Of a DNA stretch of 64,000 nt, positions 40,546 through 49,942 are shown in pieces. The first letter of the stretch is position 1. The number at the start of each line of letters is the position of its first letter. Location of the stretch: the NCBI GenBank assembly GCA_024699715.1, contig JANPRD010000002.1:155372-219371 (forward strand), given 5' to 3'. The notes under the pieces were generated by a model. It did not search any database, was not told where the DNA came from, and worked only from the letters and a program-made list of their open reading frames with translations. The stretch is from Candidatus Methanophagales archaeon. GTDB taxonomy: Archaea > Halobacteriota > Syntropharchaeia > Alkanophagales > Methanospirareceae. Both the position numbers and the translations under genes were made by a program.

Positions 40546-42051
40546 ATGAGGCGAATTCAGAAATGGCAAGGTATTGAGCAAGAATTCAGGGTGGGCATGC
40601 CTCTTCACCACAAGCAGCACCCTCGCCAACAACAGACATTTCAGGAGAGCATAGAGGGTGGAATGAGGATATTTAAAGCACTGAAATCGCATAAATTCTT
40701 CGGTTCAATCCCCGCTATGATATATTCAAGGGGATATGATGGCATCTTAAGGAACGGTTCTCGCATATATCTTTGCAATTTCTCGCTTGAGATTGCGACG
40801 CCTGAGTGCAGGAATGCATTTGAACTGCTCAAATACGACAAAGCGATGGAATTTTACATGCAAATCGCATCAGAAATCGTGAACTGCGTGAGTGAGCGTG
40901 GGCGTGAGTGTGAGCATGAGAATGGTTTGTGTGCGGATGCTGCGGATGTTGCGAGAGTGTGCGTCTGGCGAGCGAACACGGAGCTTAACCCCTCTTTCAC
41001 GAGAGGAACGCATGAGAACTACGCAATATCAAGAGATTTCAAAAAGGAGCTTATCCTTCCATTTCTCGTGCTTAAGCCCATATTTTTCGGCGCAGGAGGT
41101 TATGTAAGCGAGAAATTAGGCAGCGAAAAGGAAATGATTAACGCAGCTGAATATGTGATTTCGCCAAGAGCAATAGCAACAAAATATGTCTATGGCGGAG
41201 GAGGGGAGCGAAAGCACCCGATTTTCTCAATAAAAGGCATAACAAACCTCAGAATTCATGTGGATTCTGGCGAAGGATTGCGTTTGGAGGTTGCGAGATT
41301 TCTGAATAATGCCATCACTTCATTCGTAATTTGCGCAATTGAGGACGAGAAAATAAGGCGAGTGGATAAATTGGAAGAACCTTTGGCGACTTTCAAGGCT
41401 ATTTCAAGAGAAACTGGCGGTGAATGGAAAATAAAACTGGAGAATGGCTCAACTGTTGGAGCAATTGATTACATAAATTCGCACTATCTTGATGCGATTG
41501 AGGGTTTATTTGAGGAGAAAGAGGCGAGTGAATGGGACATTTACGCATTAAAAACATTCAAAAGGTTGGTTGAGAAGATGAATGCAGGGCTTCTTGAGGA
41601 TGAATTTGTGGTAAAGAGGGTGGAATGGCTATTGAAGATGCATTTATTGGAGCGAGAGGTGTTTCAGTTTGAGGGCGTGAATGGCGTCGTGAGTGGCGGC
41701 GAGAGTGAGAAGAGAATGAGGATTGCAGCGTGTTTTGCGTTTTCAAATGTTTGCGATGCGGACTTTTACGAGGCGGTTGCGGATGAAATCGGTGTAGAAC
41801 GCCTGCTTTCGGAGGAGGATATTGCGGATGCTCTGCTCAATCCGCCGAGAAACTCAAGGGCTTCGCTCAGAAACAGGCTTTTGGAGGAAATAATCGGAAT
41901 GGGTGAGCATCCAGATAACATCTTTGTGCGATGGAACAGGATAATATGCCCGCCAACGAGGGAAAAAGAGGTGATTTTTGACGAATTAGACGGATGGGAT
42001 GAGCGTAGGATAGAGGAAGAAGTGCGAAAAGTGCGGATGAAATGGAAATGA
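40546..42051 (+). CDS. Dop/PafA (Pup deamidase/ligase) family protein
   Basis: GIEQEFRV; RNGSRIYLCNFSLEIATPEC; NTELNPSFTRGTHENYAISRDF; GAGGYVSEK; YVISPRA; FSIKGITNLRIHVDSGEGLRLEVARFLNNAITSFVI; SEWDIYALKTFKRLV. Confidence 0.82.
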   Translation: MRRIQKWQGIEQEFRVGMPLHHKQHPRQQQTFQESIEGGMRIFKALKSHKFFGSIPAMIYSRGYDGILRNGSRIYLCNFSLEIATPECRNAFELLKYDKAMEFYMQIASEIVNCVSERGRECEHENGLCADAADVARVCVWRANTELNPSFTRGTHENYAISRDFKKELILPFLVLKPIFFGAGGYVSEKLGSEKEMINAAEYVISPRAIATKYVYGGGGERKHPIFSIKGITNLRIHVDSGEGLRLEVARFLNNAITSFVICAIEDEKIRRVDKLEEPLATFKAISRETGGEWKIKLENGSTVGAIDYINSHYLDAIEGLFEEKEASEWDIYALKTFKRLVEKMNAGLLEDEFVVKRVEWLLKMHLLEREVFQFEGVNGVVSGGESEKRMRIAACFAFSNVCDADFYEAVADEIGVERLLSEEDIADALLNPPRNSRASLRNRLLEEIIGMGEHPDNIFVRWNRIICPPTREKEVIFDELDGWDERRIEEEVRKVRMKWK

Positions 42052-42110
42052 ATACTTTTTTTCCTCCTTCTCTTTCCTTAATTTCTCCTCCTCTTGCCTT
42101 TCCCCACACA

Positions 42111-42800
42111 TTAAGGGAAGGCTTTGCATATTTCTCTGAACTCGCAGAATTTGCATTCCCAAGGCGGTGGGGGCGTCTCAAGTGCAGGCGGTCTTTCGTC
42201 CTCCAAGGCATCAAACAGAATGAGCGCCCTCGTCACATAGTTTCTGACGACATTCGTCACATCATGCATCTCAATATCAAAAGAAATGCGAGGGCTTTGA
42301 ATCGCCTCCAGAACAATGCCACGCTTCAATTCCTGCAAAAATTCGTCAGTGCTCCGAACGCCTTGCACTTTCGGGTCTATTTTGTAGTATATTAGTTTCG
42401 CATGCTGCAAATTCGCCGCAAATGCGTAAAACTTCACCTGATTCACATCCCTTTCTTGCGGTCCTCGCTCCGAAATGAACCTTATATTACGCTTTGACTT
42501 GAAATCTATTGCTGTGTCCCCCACAATCGCATCTATTTTCCCAACAATAACCCCCTTTCCAACCTTATGTTGCACGGATACCTCCGTCTTTTCGTATCCT
42601 CTTTCTATGTAAATGTGGAATAATCTGCCTACGAACATGCGAAATGCGGATTCAAAATCCACTGGACGAGGCATGCGACGCTTGAACCAAGCCTTTCGCA
42701 AGCAGCCTCCGAGCTCTGAAACGCCGACCCTGTCGTCAGCATGAGAACTCTCAACCTCGCTCAACACATACGCCTTGACATCCTCCGGAATCCCTTCCAT
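42111..42800 (-). CDS. Cas4/RecB-like PD-(D/E)xK nuclease with Fe-S cysteines (no CRISPR context)
   Basis: VGVSELGGCLRKAWFKRR..., VGKIDAIVGDTAIDFKS, C-terminal WECKFCEFREICKAF. Confidence 0.85.
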   Translation of the reverse strand: MEGIPEDVKAYVLSEVESSHADDRVGVSELGGCLRKAWFKRRMPRPVDFESAFRMFVGRLFHIYIERGYEKTEVSVQHKVGKGVIVGKIDAIVGDTAIDFKSKRNIRFISERGPQERDVNQVKFYAFAANLQHAKLIYYKIDPKVQGVRSTDEFLQELKRGIVLEAIQSPRISFDIEMHDVTNVVRNYVTRALILFDALEDERPPALETPPPPWECKFCEFREICKAFP

Positions 42801-42870
42801 TCAGACCACCTACAACGGAATGCGAAAAGCGGAATGCGAAAAGCGAAAGGGAAATGCTGAAAGCGGGAAA

Positions 42871-42977
42871 TGCGGGGGGCGTGATTTGAACACGCGGACC
42901 CCTACGGGACAGGGTCTCTTCGCACCTTAAAAGGCACTCCTAAGCCCTGCGCCTTTTCCAGGCTCGGCAACCCCCGC
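42871..42977 (-). tRNA. tRNA-Leu (TAG) with intron
   Basis: GCGGGGG...CAGGGCTTAGG[AGTGCCTTTTAAGGTGCGAAGAG]ACCCTG TCCCGTAGGG ... GCGTGTTCAAATCACGC CCCCCGC A; intron at 42916-42938, canonical 37/38 site. Confidence 0.9.
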
Positions 42978-43454
42978 CTGTTGTTGCTTCGCCTCCATTC
43001 GCTTCTCCTTTCTTAAGACCCTTATTTCTTCTATTTTCGTGTGCGGGTAATTACCTGTTTCGTCCTTCTCTTCGCCTTTCACCATGTCCCAAACGGTGAG
43101 CAACGCAACCGCAACGCCGTGAATGGCTTCCATCTCAACACCCGTCTTTCCTTTTGACTTCACCTTGACTTTTGCATCCACGAAATCGTCGCCAAGCGTG
43201 AAATTCACATCAACAGCATCAATATTTATCGGATGACACATCGGTATGACTTCAGGCGTCCGCTTAACTGCGAGAATCGCTGCAATTTCAGCACACGCAA
43301 GCACATCTCCCTTCTTTATTTTACCATTTTTTATCGCTTCCACAGTTTCTCTTCGCAGCCTTATCCTCCCTGAAGCCTCCGCAACTCGCTCAACTTCCTC
43401 TTTCCCACTAATATCTATCATTTTAAGCATAGCCCAATCCTCCCACTTCCGCAC
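42927..43454 (-). CDS. moaC: Cyclic pyranopterin monophosphate synthase MoaC (ORF runs into tRNA-Leu)
   Basis: MIDISGKEEVERVAEASGRIRL, VIPMCHPINIDAVDVNF, GKTGVEMEAIHGVAVALLTVWDMVK. Confidence 0.94.
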   Translation of the reverse strand: MRKWEDWAMLKMIDISGKEEVERVAEASGRIRLRRETVEAIKNGKIKKGDVLACAEIAAILAVKRTPEVIPMCHPINIDAVDVNFTLGDDFVDAKVKVKSKGKTGVEMEAIHGVAVALLTVWDMVKGEEKDETGNYPHTKIEEIRVLRKEKRMEAKQQQAGVAEPGKGAGLRSAF

Positions 43455-43513
43455 TGTCTCTTGCTCTTTCTTTCCCCTCCGTCCTCGCTCTGTCGTGAGC
43501 AGTTAAGAGGGAT

Positions 43514-43578
43514 GCCAGACGCCGTAGAGTATTTCAAGGGAGAGGACGGGGCGGCCAGACGCCGTAGTAGAGTATTTC
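43514..43578. repeat. Direct repeat GCCAGACGCCGTAG(TAG)AGTATTTC, two copies
   Basis: gccagacgccgtagagtatttc (43514-43535) and gccagacgccgtagtagagtatttc (43554-43578). Confidence 0.9.
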
Positions 43579-43788
43579 GAGTGAGATGACGAGGATGCCG
43601 AAGAGTATGCCGATGAGTATAATTGTCATAGGTGAGACTTTGATTGCGGATTCTTCAACATCGTAATAACGCATTAGACCCGCGGAGGACACAAGACCTG
43701 TGCCTTCCGCTCTCTTACGACCTCCTTTCCTTCTCTGCTCCTCTTTTTCGCCCTTCTTCTCCTTCTTCCCTTGCGCCTTCCGCGCCAT
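43534..43788 (-). CDS. Preprotein translocase Sec61-beta/SecG-like subunit
   Basis: GTGLVSSAGLMRYYDVEESAIKVSPMTIILIGILFGILVISLEILY. Confidence 0.9.
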   Translation of the reverse strand: MARKAQGKKEKKGEKEEQRRKGGRKRAEGTGLVSSAGLMRYYDVEESAIKVSPMTIILIGILFGILVISLEILYYGVWPPRPLP

Positions 43789-43908
43789 TAAACTTCGCCT
43801 CCATGTTTAAAGCACACTGAAATAATCGTGAGGTTAAAAAGAGCAACGCTTCCTCATTACTACCGCTCCTTCCCCCGCTCTTTGCAACCTCAGACACAAG
43901 GAAGTAAG

Positions 43909-43982
43909 TGGGGCCGGTGCGATTTGAACGCACGACCAGCGAGTCTGGAGCCCGCCGCCCTTCCTGGCTAGGCTACGGCCCC
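43909..43982 (-). tRNA. tRNA-Trp (CCA), no intron
   Basis: Reverse complement GGGGCCGTAGCCTAGCCAGGAAGGGCGGCGGGCTCCAGACTCGCTGGTCGTGCGTTCAAATCGCACCGGCCCCA. Confidence 0.93.
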
Positions 43983-44013
43983 TTATTCTTTCATTCTTTT
44001 TCTCAATTTAAAT

Positions 44014-44544
44014 TTAACGGAGACCTCTGCCTTTCTTTCCTGCGGATGTAAGCCCTCTGAAGGCTCTTCCCTTGTGAACAGGACGGCAAATCCAGTTCAG
44101 ATTTTTGTCTGCTTTTATTTCAGGATGGTGCGGGTCGACGAGAATGACCTCATACCACTTCCAGCGCCCATCTTCAGCGACCCAGTAGGAGTTGAGAACC
44201 TCCAAATTCGGATATTTCCTCGCAGCTCGCTCTTCCGCAATCCTCTGAATGCTTTTTGCGGGTGTGATTTTATGAACTGCCATTCTCTTGGGGCGACGCC
44301 CTCCTCTCGGTCTTGACTTCCTCCTACCACCTCTGCGAACCCTCACTCGCACGACAATAATGCCGTGCTTCGCCTTATAGCCGAGAGAGCGGGCGCGGTC
44401 GAGCCTCGTTGGGCGCTCAATCCGAACGATTGCAGGCTCCCTCCTCCACTTCACTAATCTCGCCTGTAGCAGCGCACGCATCTCATCATTTTCCCTCGGT
44501 CTCTTCCACGCCTCCCGAATGTATCCGTAGAACGGCTTGACCAT
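44014..44544 (-). CDS. rpl15e: 50S ribosomal protein L15e
   Basis: [16 protein letters not shown]...[42 protein letters not shown]. Confidence 0.96.
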   Translation of the reverse strand: MVKPFYGYIREAWKRPRENDEMRALLQARLVKWRREPAIVRIERPTRLDRARSLGYKAKHGIIVVRVRVRRGGRRKSRPRGGRRPKRMAVHKITPAKSIQRIAEERAARKYPNLEVLNSYWVAEDGRWKWYEVILVDPHHPEIKADKNLNWICRPVHKGRAFRGLTSAGKKGRGLR

Positions 44545-44708
44545 CTCAGCACCCTCCTCAACACACCCTTTTCTCTTCAATAATAAATATAAATAGGGCA
44601 GGAGGATGAGCAAAAGATGAGAATGGGCGGAATGGCGGAGATGCGGCGTCAAAATATTTATATCCACCTTTCCTTACTTCTACTACTGACGGGACGCAGT
44701 TCAAGAGC

Positions 44709-45041
44709 GTGATAACTATGGCGGACAAGCCGTTGGATGTGCTGAACAAGTCGCTGAAGTCGCCTGTTATCGTGAGAATACGGGGGGGTAGAGAGTTCAG
44801 AGGCATCCTTGAGGGATATGACATTCACATGAACCTCCTGCTCAGCGATGCAGAGGAAATCACTGACGATTTCAGGCGAGATGCGAGAGGTGAAATTCTG
44901 ATAAGAGGCGACAATGTCGTGTATGTTTCGCCCACCCTCTCGCCAGAGCGGGAGCATAGTGAAGAACTGCGAGGTGGCAGCGGAGATAAAGCAAAGCGGA
45001 AGCGTGAGAGTGCAGGTAAGAGAGGTGAGAGCTCATGGTGA
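44709..45041 (+). CDS. Sm-like (Lsm) protein
   Basis: [48 protein letters not shown]...[15 protein letters not shown]; start may be 44718. Confidence 0.95.
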   Translation: MITMADKPLDVLNKSLKSPVIVRIRGGREFRGILEGYDIHMNLLLSDAEEITDDFRRDARGEILIRGDNVVYVSPTLSPEREHSEELRGGSGDKAKRKRESAGKRGESSW

Positions 45042-45199
45042 AAGGCACACCCTCAATGGGAAAGAGGCAGAAGAAGTCGCATGTCGTCTGCCGAAGGTGC
45101 GGAAAACACGCTTTCAGCATCCATAGGCGTCGCTGCTCCGCTTGCGGTTTCCCTGCGAGACGCATGCGAAAATACAACTGGAGCAAAAAGAAGGTTTAA
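45035..45199 (+). CDS. rpl37e: 50S ribosomal protein L37e (below the ORF-track cutoff)
   Basis: [54 protein letters not shown]. Confidence 0.95.
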   Translation: MVKGTPSMGKRQKKSHVVCRRCGKHAFSIHRRRCSACGFPARRMRKYNWSKKKV

Positions 45200-45209
45200 T
45201 TGAGTGAGT

Positions 45210-45294
45210 GCCGAGGTTGCCGAGTGGACTAAGGCGCCGGCCTTGAGAGCCGGTGTCCCGATGGGACGCAAGGGTTCGAATCCCTTCCTCGGCG
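45210..45294 (+). tRNA. tRNA-Ser (TGA)
   Basis: GCCGAGGTTGCCGAGTGGACTAAGGCGCCGGCCTTGAGAGCCGGTGTCCCGATGGGACGCAAGGGTTCGAATCCCTTCCTCGGCG; class II variable arm. Confidence 0.94.
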
Positions 45295-45369
45295 TAAGGA
45301 AATGAGGAAAGGGTGTGTTTGTGAGGGGCTGCGAGGCATGCTTACAATTGAAAATGTGAGGAGAAAGGA

Positions 45370-45795
45370 ATGATGAGATATGAAGAGCTCTTGGAAAGAG
45401 CATTTAAGCAATTACCTGAGCGGAAGGAGGAGGAATCCCGCTTCACTATTCCACAAGCAAGGGTATTCATAGAGGGTAAGACGACAATTTTTGACAATTT
45501 TGAAGCTGTTTGCGAAAGATTGAACAGGGAAAAGGAGCATTTAATGAAATTTTTGCTCAACGAGCTCGGAACTGCGGGTAAAATTGTGGGGAATCGTGCG
45601 ATATTTCAGGGGAATTTCACGAAAGAGGAGATTGAGAGGCAGATTCGTAAGTATGCGGAGGAGTATGTTCTCTGCTGGGAATGCGGAAAACCTGACACGC
45701 ATTTCATGAAAATGGAGCGGATTTGGGTGCTTAAATGCGATGCTTGCGGTGCTATTCGTCCTTTAAGACGAAAAATTGGCATTAAAAAGAGCTAA
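45370..45795 (+). CDS. Translation initiation factor aIF2 beta
   Basis: RVFIEGKTTIFDNFEAVCERLNREKEHLMKFLLNELGTAGKI...YVLCWECGKPDTHFMKMERIWVLKCDACGAIRPL. Confidence 0.96.
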   Translation: MMRYEELLERAFKQLPERKEEESRFTIPQARVFIEGKTTIFDNFEAVCERLNREKEHLMKFLLNELGTAGKIVGNRAIFQGNFTKEEIERQIRKYAEEYVLCWECGKPDTHFMKMERIWVLKCDACGAIRPLRRKIGIKKS

Positions 45796-46911
45796 TACTC
45801 CTTTCTATATGCATCCTTTCCCAGAACTTTTCGCCCTTTCCAATCCACCTCTATTCCTAAGATTCTCTTCTGACCGTTGAACACATCCCTTGCGATTTCC
45901 GCACAACCGATGGCTGCGCTGTGCCTCGTGAGCGTCTGCACTTCCAATATTCGCTCACCTTTGCATGCTTCGTCGCATGTGAAGAGTTTGCGTAGAAGGT
46001 CGTCCACACTGCGTCTGAATTTTTCGCTCTCGCCGACGCTTCCTGTGAGGAATATGCGAATTTTTGCAGTAGAGGCGAGGTCTCGCAGTAAAACGAGCAG
46101 GGCGGAAATCTCCATCGCAACGAAAAGAGCAAGCGTCTCAAAAGCATCCGATGCACCTTCCGCTGCTCCTCCCGCCTCCCTTCGCCCTCGCCCTTGCCTT
46201 TTGCGTTTGCTTTTGCGTTTCAGCAGCGGTGAGGCGTTGAAATCCGAACTTACGAAGGACGCCTGCGGAGGAGAAAGCCTCGTTTGCACTCAAAAGCCCC
46301 TTTTGCACATCACGAATGAGTTGAAGGTCTAAAGGACCTTGAATCAATCCGGGAGCGAAAATGCAAGCGTCAATAGCACCCGCAATTTCGCCTCCTGCGA
46401 CCGCAACAGACACGGTATTGGAGCTAACATCTGAGAAAATGAAGTCTTTGAAGCCTTTTTTGAATATATAGTAAGCGATGCCGACCTTTTCAGGACTCGC
46501 ACCATGCGAGAAAAATCGCATTCTTCTGTCTAAACAGTGCAAATCTGCGTGAATCCCTGGGATAAGAACTGCGGGAACGCCAGAAGATTTTATTGCATCA
46601 AACACACGGGTGCCTCCTCCGACTTTCAAGCCTGCGGCGGCGACCTCCTCTCGCAGACCTCTGTTCTTCGCAGCGTGCAAATCGGTGATTTTTGATATGC
46701 CGTCGCCCATTGAGTAGGAGACTGCGACAAGCCTCACATCGCTGAGTTTCACGCCGAATGCACGCTCAATCTCACGCAAAATCTCTCGCTCTCGCAGAGA
46801 AGCCGCTCTCTCCCTCGAAATCTCATAGATTCGTGCAGAATTCTCTGAGGCACCGCCACTTAAAAGTGCAAATCTTATGCCTGTTGTGCCATGGTCTATG
46901 CCGATAAACAT
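45792..46911 (-). CDS. Methanogenesis marker protein 12-like (ASKHA fold), frameshifted
   Basis: MFIGIDHGTTGIRFALLSGG...SYSMGDGISKITD...IPGIHADLHCLDRRMRFFSHGASPEKVGIAYYI; second frame carries IRIFLTGSVGE...LTRHSAAIGCAEIARDVFNGQKRILGIEV. Confidence 0.82.
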
Positions 46912-47985
46912 TTACTTTTTAATGTTAGCCTCCCTCTTCTTCTTCAACTTCACCATCTTATTTACTACTTTCAGCATGACATCGCCGAAATCTGCATATT
47001 TATTCCGCCTAATGTAATCAATAATTTCCTTAACGAGCGCACTTCTCACGACAACAGTTGAGAATCCGGGCGCTGAGCCGACGCTTCCGACGCTCACATC
47101 CGCATCAACAGCAGCGAAATCCGTGCAAACACGGCATCCGCTCGGAATAATCTCCTCAAGCTCGCTGACTGGGAAAGTAACCTCGCCGTCGGTCATTGTT
47201 GCGATGAACTGCCCTTTCGTAATGTCAGTTTTGACGAGTTTCTCAAATGAGACGCCCTTTTCCTTCAGAAATGCGTGAAGCTCTTCCCAGTGGAAGTTTT
47301 CAGTGCAGAAAAGACCGACAGAAATCTTCACTTTCTCCCTGAAAAGCGGGAACTCCTCACGCAACTTCTTAACGCCTGAAACCATGCAAGGCGTTCCAAT
47401 CACGCCTACGCCTTTTGAGCGTAAGACCGCCTCTCTAAGCTCAGAAAGAGCGGTGGAATAACAATATTTCGTGCCTCTGAGCGTTTTCAGCGAGAGCTGC
47501 TCAATCTCTCGCAGGTGAAAGTTAGTAGTTCGCCACGCTTCATCCCTTCCGACGAAAATAGCACGGTCAATAATGCCCATTTCAATAGCAGAAGCGAGGA
47601 TTTCGGTGACCATCGCACCGTCTTGACCGCTGAATCGCTTTGAGCGTGCTGCGAGAATCTCCAAATATTCACCGAGACCGCTCTTCGGCTCGTATTCAAA
47701 GCGTGGGCAGACACGCACACACGCACCGCAGTCCAAGCATTTCTCCTCCCAATTCTCAAAAACAACGCCGTCAACCGCAGTAATGCCCTCTGGAGCGGGA
47801 CAAACGGCAGCACAGGTGAGACAACGACTGCAAATACCAGCGTCAATTACCTTCGCTTTGAGGTTGCCGAAGTATTTCAAGTCCTTAAACGGCTTCTCCG
47901 GCAGACGCACTCGCCACTCGCTCACCGCCTCCGCCGCAGACGCAGATGCTGACGCACCCGAAGCACCCACCCTCGCAGTTGCCAT
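46912..47985 (-). CDS. F420H2 dehydrogenase subunit F-like (FpoF/FqoF; FrhB family)
   Basis: ICSRCLTCAAVCPAPEGITAVDG, CLDCGACVRVCPRFEY, GVIGTPCMVSGVKKLREEFP, IPSGCRVCTDFAAVDADVSVGSVG. Confidence 0.88.
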   Translation of the reverse strand: MATARVGASGASASASAAEAVSEWRVRLPEKPFKDLKYFGNLKAKVIDAGICSRCLTCAAVCPAPEGITAVDGVVFENWEEKCLDCGACVRVCPRFEYEPKSGLGEYLEILAARSKRFSGQDGAMVTEILASAIEMGIIDRAIFVGRDEAWRTTNFHLREIEQLSLKTLRGTKYCYSTALSELREAVLRSKGVGVIGTPCMVSGVKKLREEFPLFREKVKISVGLFCTENFHWEELHAFLKEKGVSFEKLVKTDITKGQFIATMTDGEVTFPVSELEEIIPSGCRVCTDFAAVDADVSVGSVGSAPGFSTVVVRSALVKEIIDYIRRNKYADFGDVMLKVVNKMVKLKKKREANIKK

Positions 47986-48049
47986 TTCTCGCTCTTCCTC
48001 CTTACCTAAACCCTCCGCCCCTTCTTACAAACATTACCCTAACTAACCG

Positions 48050-48790
48050 CTACCGCACACGCACAAGCGTCAAAATCTGCATCGCACACTCTTTCACGCA
48101 CAAACCGCAACCCGTGCATTTCTCCTCGTCAATCCGCATCTTCCTCACGCCGTCCTCAACGACAGATGAAATCGCACCGCTCTCGCAGACGCCCTCGCAT
48201 ATTCGGCATCCGAGACAGCTCTCCGGCTGAACGCACCGAGACACAAAGCGAACTTCAGGAGGCGTCGGAACTTCAACAAAAAAATCGTCCTTTCCCCGCT
48301 CCCGCTTCAAAGTCGCATCATCTTCGCCCAAAACATAATCCACGAAACGCTCATCTTCACGATGAACTTCAGGCTTTTCAATCATTTTATCCGTCAGTGT
48401 GAGCATCTCTTCCATATCTTTGTAGGCGACATCGTGAATTTTCGTCGGCTTCAACGCACCACGAGGGCAAGAATCAACACAGAAATGGCAGAAAATGCAC
48501 TTCGCATAGTCAATCGTCGGATAGTATCTATTGTCAGATGCTTTTTTCATGCGAATAGCATTTGCAGGGCAAATAAATGCACACTGCCAGCAATTAATGC
48601 ATTTTTCAGGCTCAAAAAGAATGAAACCTCTGAAATTTTTAGGCATAAGTTTCCGCTCTGTCGGGTAATGAATGGTGAAAGTTAGCGGCATTATTGCCTC
48701 TCTTGCAGCTGTAATGAGTGCAAATGTGTGCCTCTTCGCCTTCTCTACCGCATCATATTCGGGAATCGCAATCTTTTTCACATCCCTCAT
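48050..48790 (-). CDS. F420H2/NADH dehydrogenase subunit I-like (FpoI/NuoI) with extra C-terminal ferredoxin domain
   Basis: PEKCINCWQCAFICPANAI, YAKCIFCHFCVDSCPRGAL, plus CLGCRICEGVCESGAI and CTGCGLCVKECAM. Confidence 0.88.
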   Translation of the reverse strand: MRDVKKIAIPEYDAVEKAKRHTFALITAAREAIMPLTFTIHYPTERKLMPKNFRGFILFEPEKCINCWQCAFICPANAIRMKKASDNRYYPTIDYAKCIFCHFCVDSCPRGALKPTKIHDVAYKDMEEMLTLTDKMIEKPEVHREDERFVDYVLGEDDATLKRERGKDDFFVEVPTPPEVRFVSRCVQPESCLGCRICEGVCESGAISSVVEDGVRKMRIDEEKCTGCGLCVKECAMQILTLVRVR

Positions 48791-49901
48791 GGAGCAACCA
48801 CCTCTGCTGCCGTGACGGAAGGAGCAATCCCAGAAGCGACCAAGCAGAGAGAAATTGCGAGTGCGAGGAGCGAGAGGGCGAGCGAGAAAGTCCAACCGAT
48901 TCGCAAAGCCTGGTCAATCCTGTATCTTGGGTAAATTGCACGGAGCGAAAACACCACAACAATAATAATTAAGACCTTAATGAAGAACCATATTGCTCCA
49001 GAGAGGTCGCCAAGCATAGGAATTTCGGGTCCCGCACCGCCCATGAAGAACAAATCTGTCATCAATGCAGCCATCACATACGCCTTCTCGTATGCAAGCG
49101 TCATCACAAGCCCGAAAACTATACCTGAATACTCTACCATAGGACCGAAAGCGAGCTCTTGGTCCGCTTCAGGAATCTCAAAAGGGAGCCTTGATGTCGC
49201 CATTACCATCGCAATCGCAAATGCAAGCGCTGCGACAGGGTTCAAAATCGCACCGGGAACGCTCTGCATATTCACGATGCTCACAGTATCGCCCGTTCCG
49301 TAGAGAATGAGCATCGCAATCACACAAATAATGAATGGAATCTCGTATGCAAAATACATGAACGCCTCTCTGAACCGTTCCGATGAACGCAAGTCTGCTG
49401 TTTGAAGCCCAACCGAAGCCGAGAATGACAATAGGAATCAAACTGATGAGTGCAACTGCGATTTGAACGCCGAAATCTGTCCGTATTGCGACCAATTCAC
49501 CTGCGGAAATGAAAAGAAGGGGGAGCAAAACGGGAATGAACGCAAGAATGGGGAACTGCAGGAAGTAAGGGCGGTGTGCGTCCTTATGCACGATTGTCTC
49601 CTGAAAGAAATAACGCATGCCGTCAGCAAGCGGTTGAATGAGACCGCCGAGATACTTGAAGACCTCACGAGGACCGACACGCCACTGAATTCTCGCAGTG
49701 AGCTTACGCTCTATCCAGACCATCAGCAAAATGACGAGCGTCAAGCCGAGAAACCCGGGAACGAGGAGGAGAGCGAGAAGCGGCTTCCAAAGGATGAAAG
49801 GCAGGATTTGACCCATGCCCGGTAGTCCTCTCAACGCCTTCAAGCAGCGGAATATTCGCCTGATTCGCTTGCACAATACTCAGAATTGAAATCCCCTCCA
49901 T
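48787..49901 (-). CDS. F420H2/NADH dehydrogenase subunit H-like (FpoH/NuoH), two frameshifts
   Basis: VWIERKLTARIQWRVGPREVFKYLGGLIQPLADGMRYFFQE, GWASNSRLAFIGT, then FAYEIPFIICV...SRLPFEIPEADQELAFGPMVEYSG. Confidence 0.9.
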
Positions 49902-49942
49902 CTTCTCCGCCCCTCTCTTACGCTTCTTAATAAAACTTTCTA

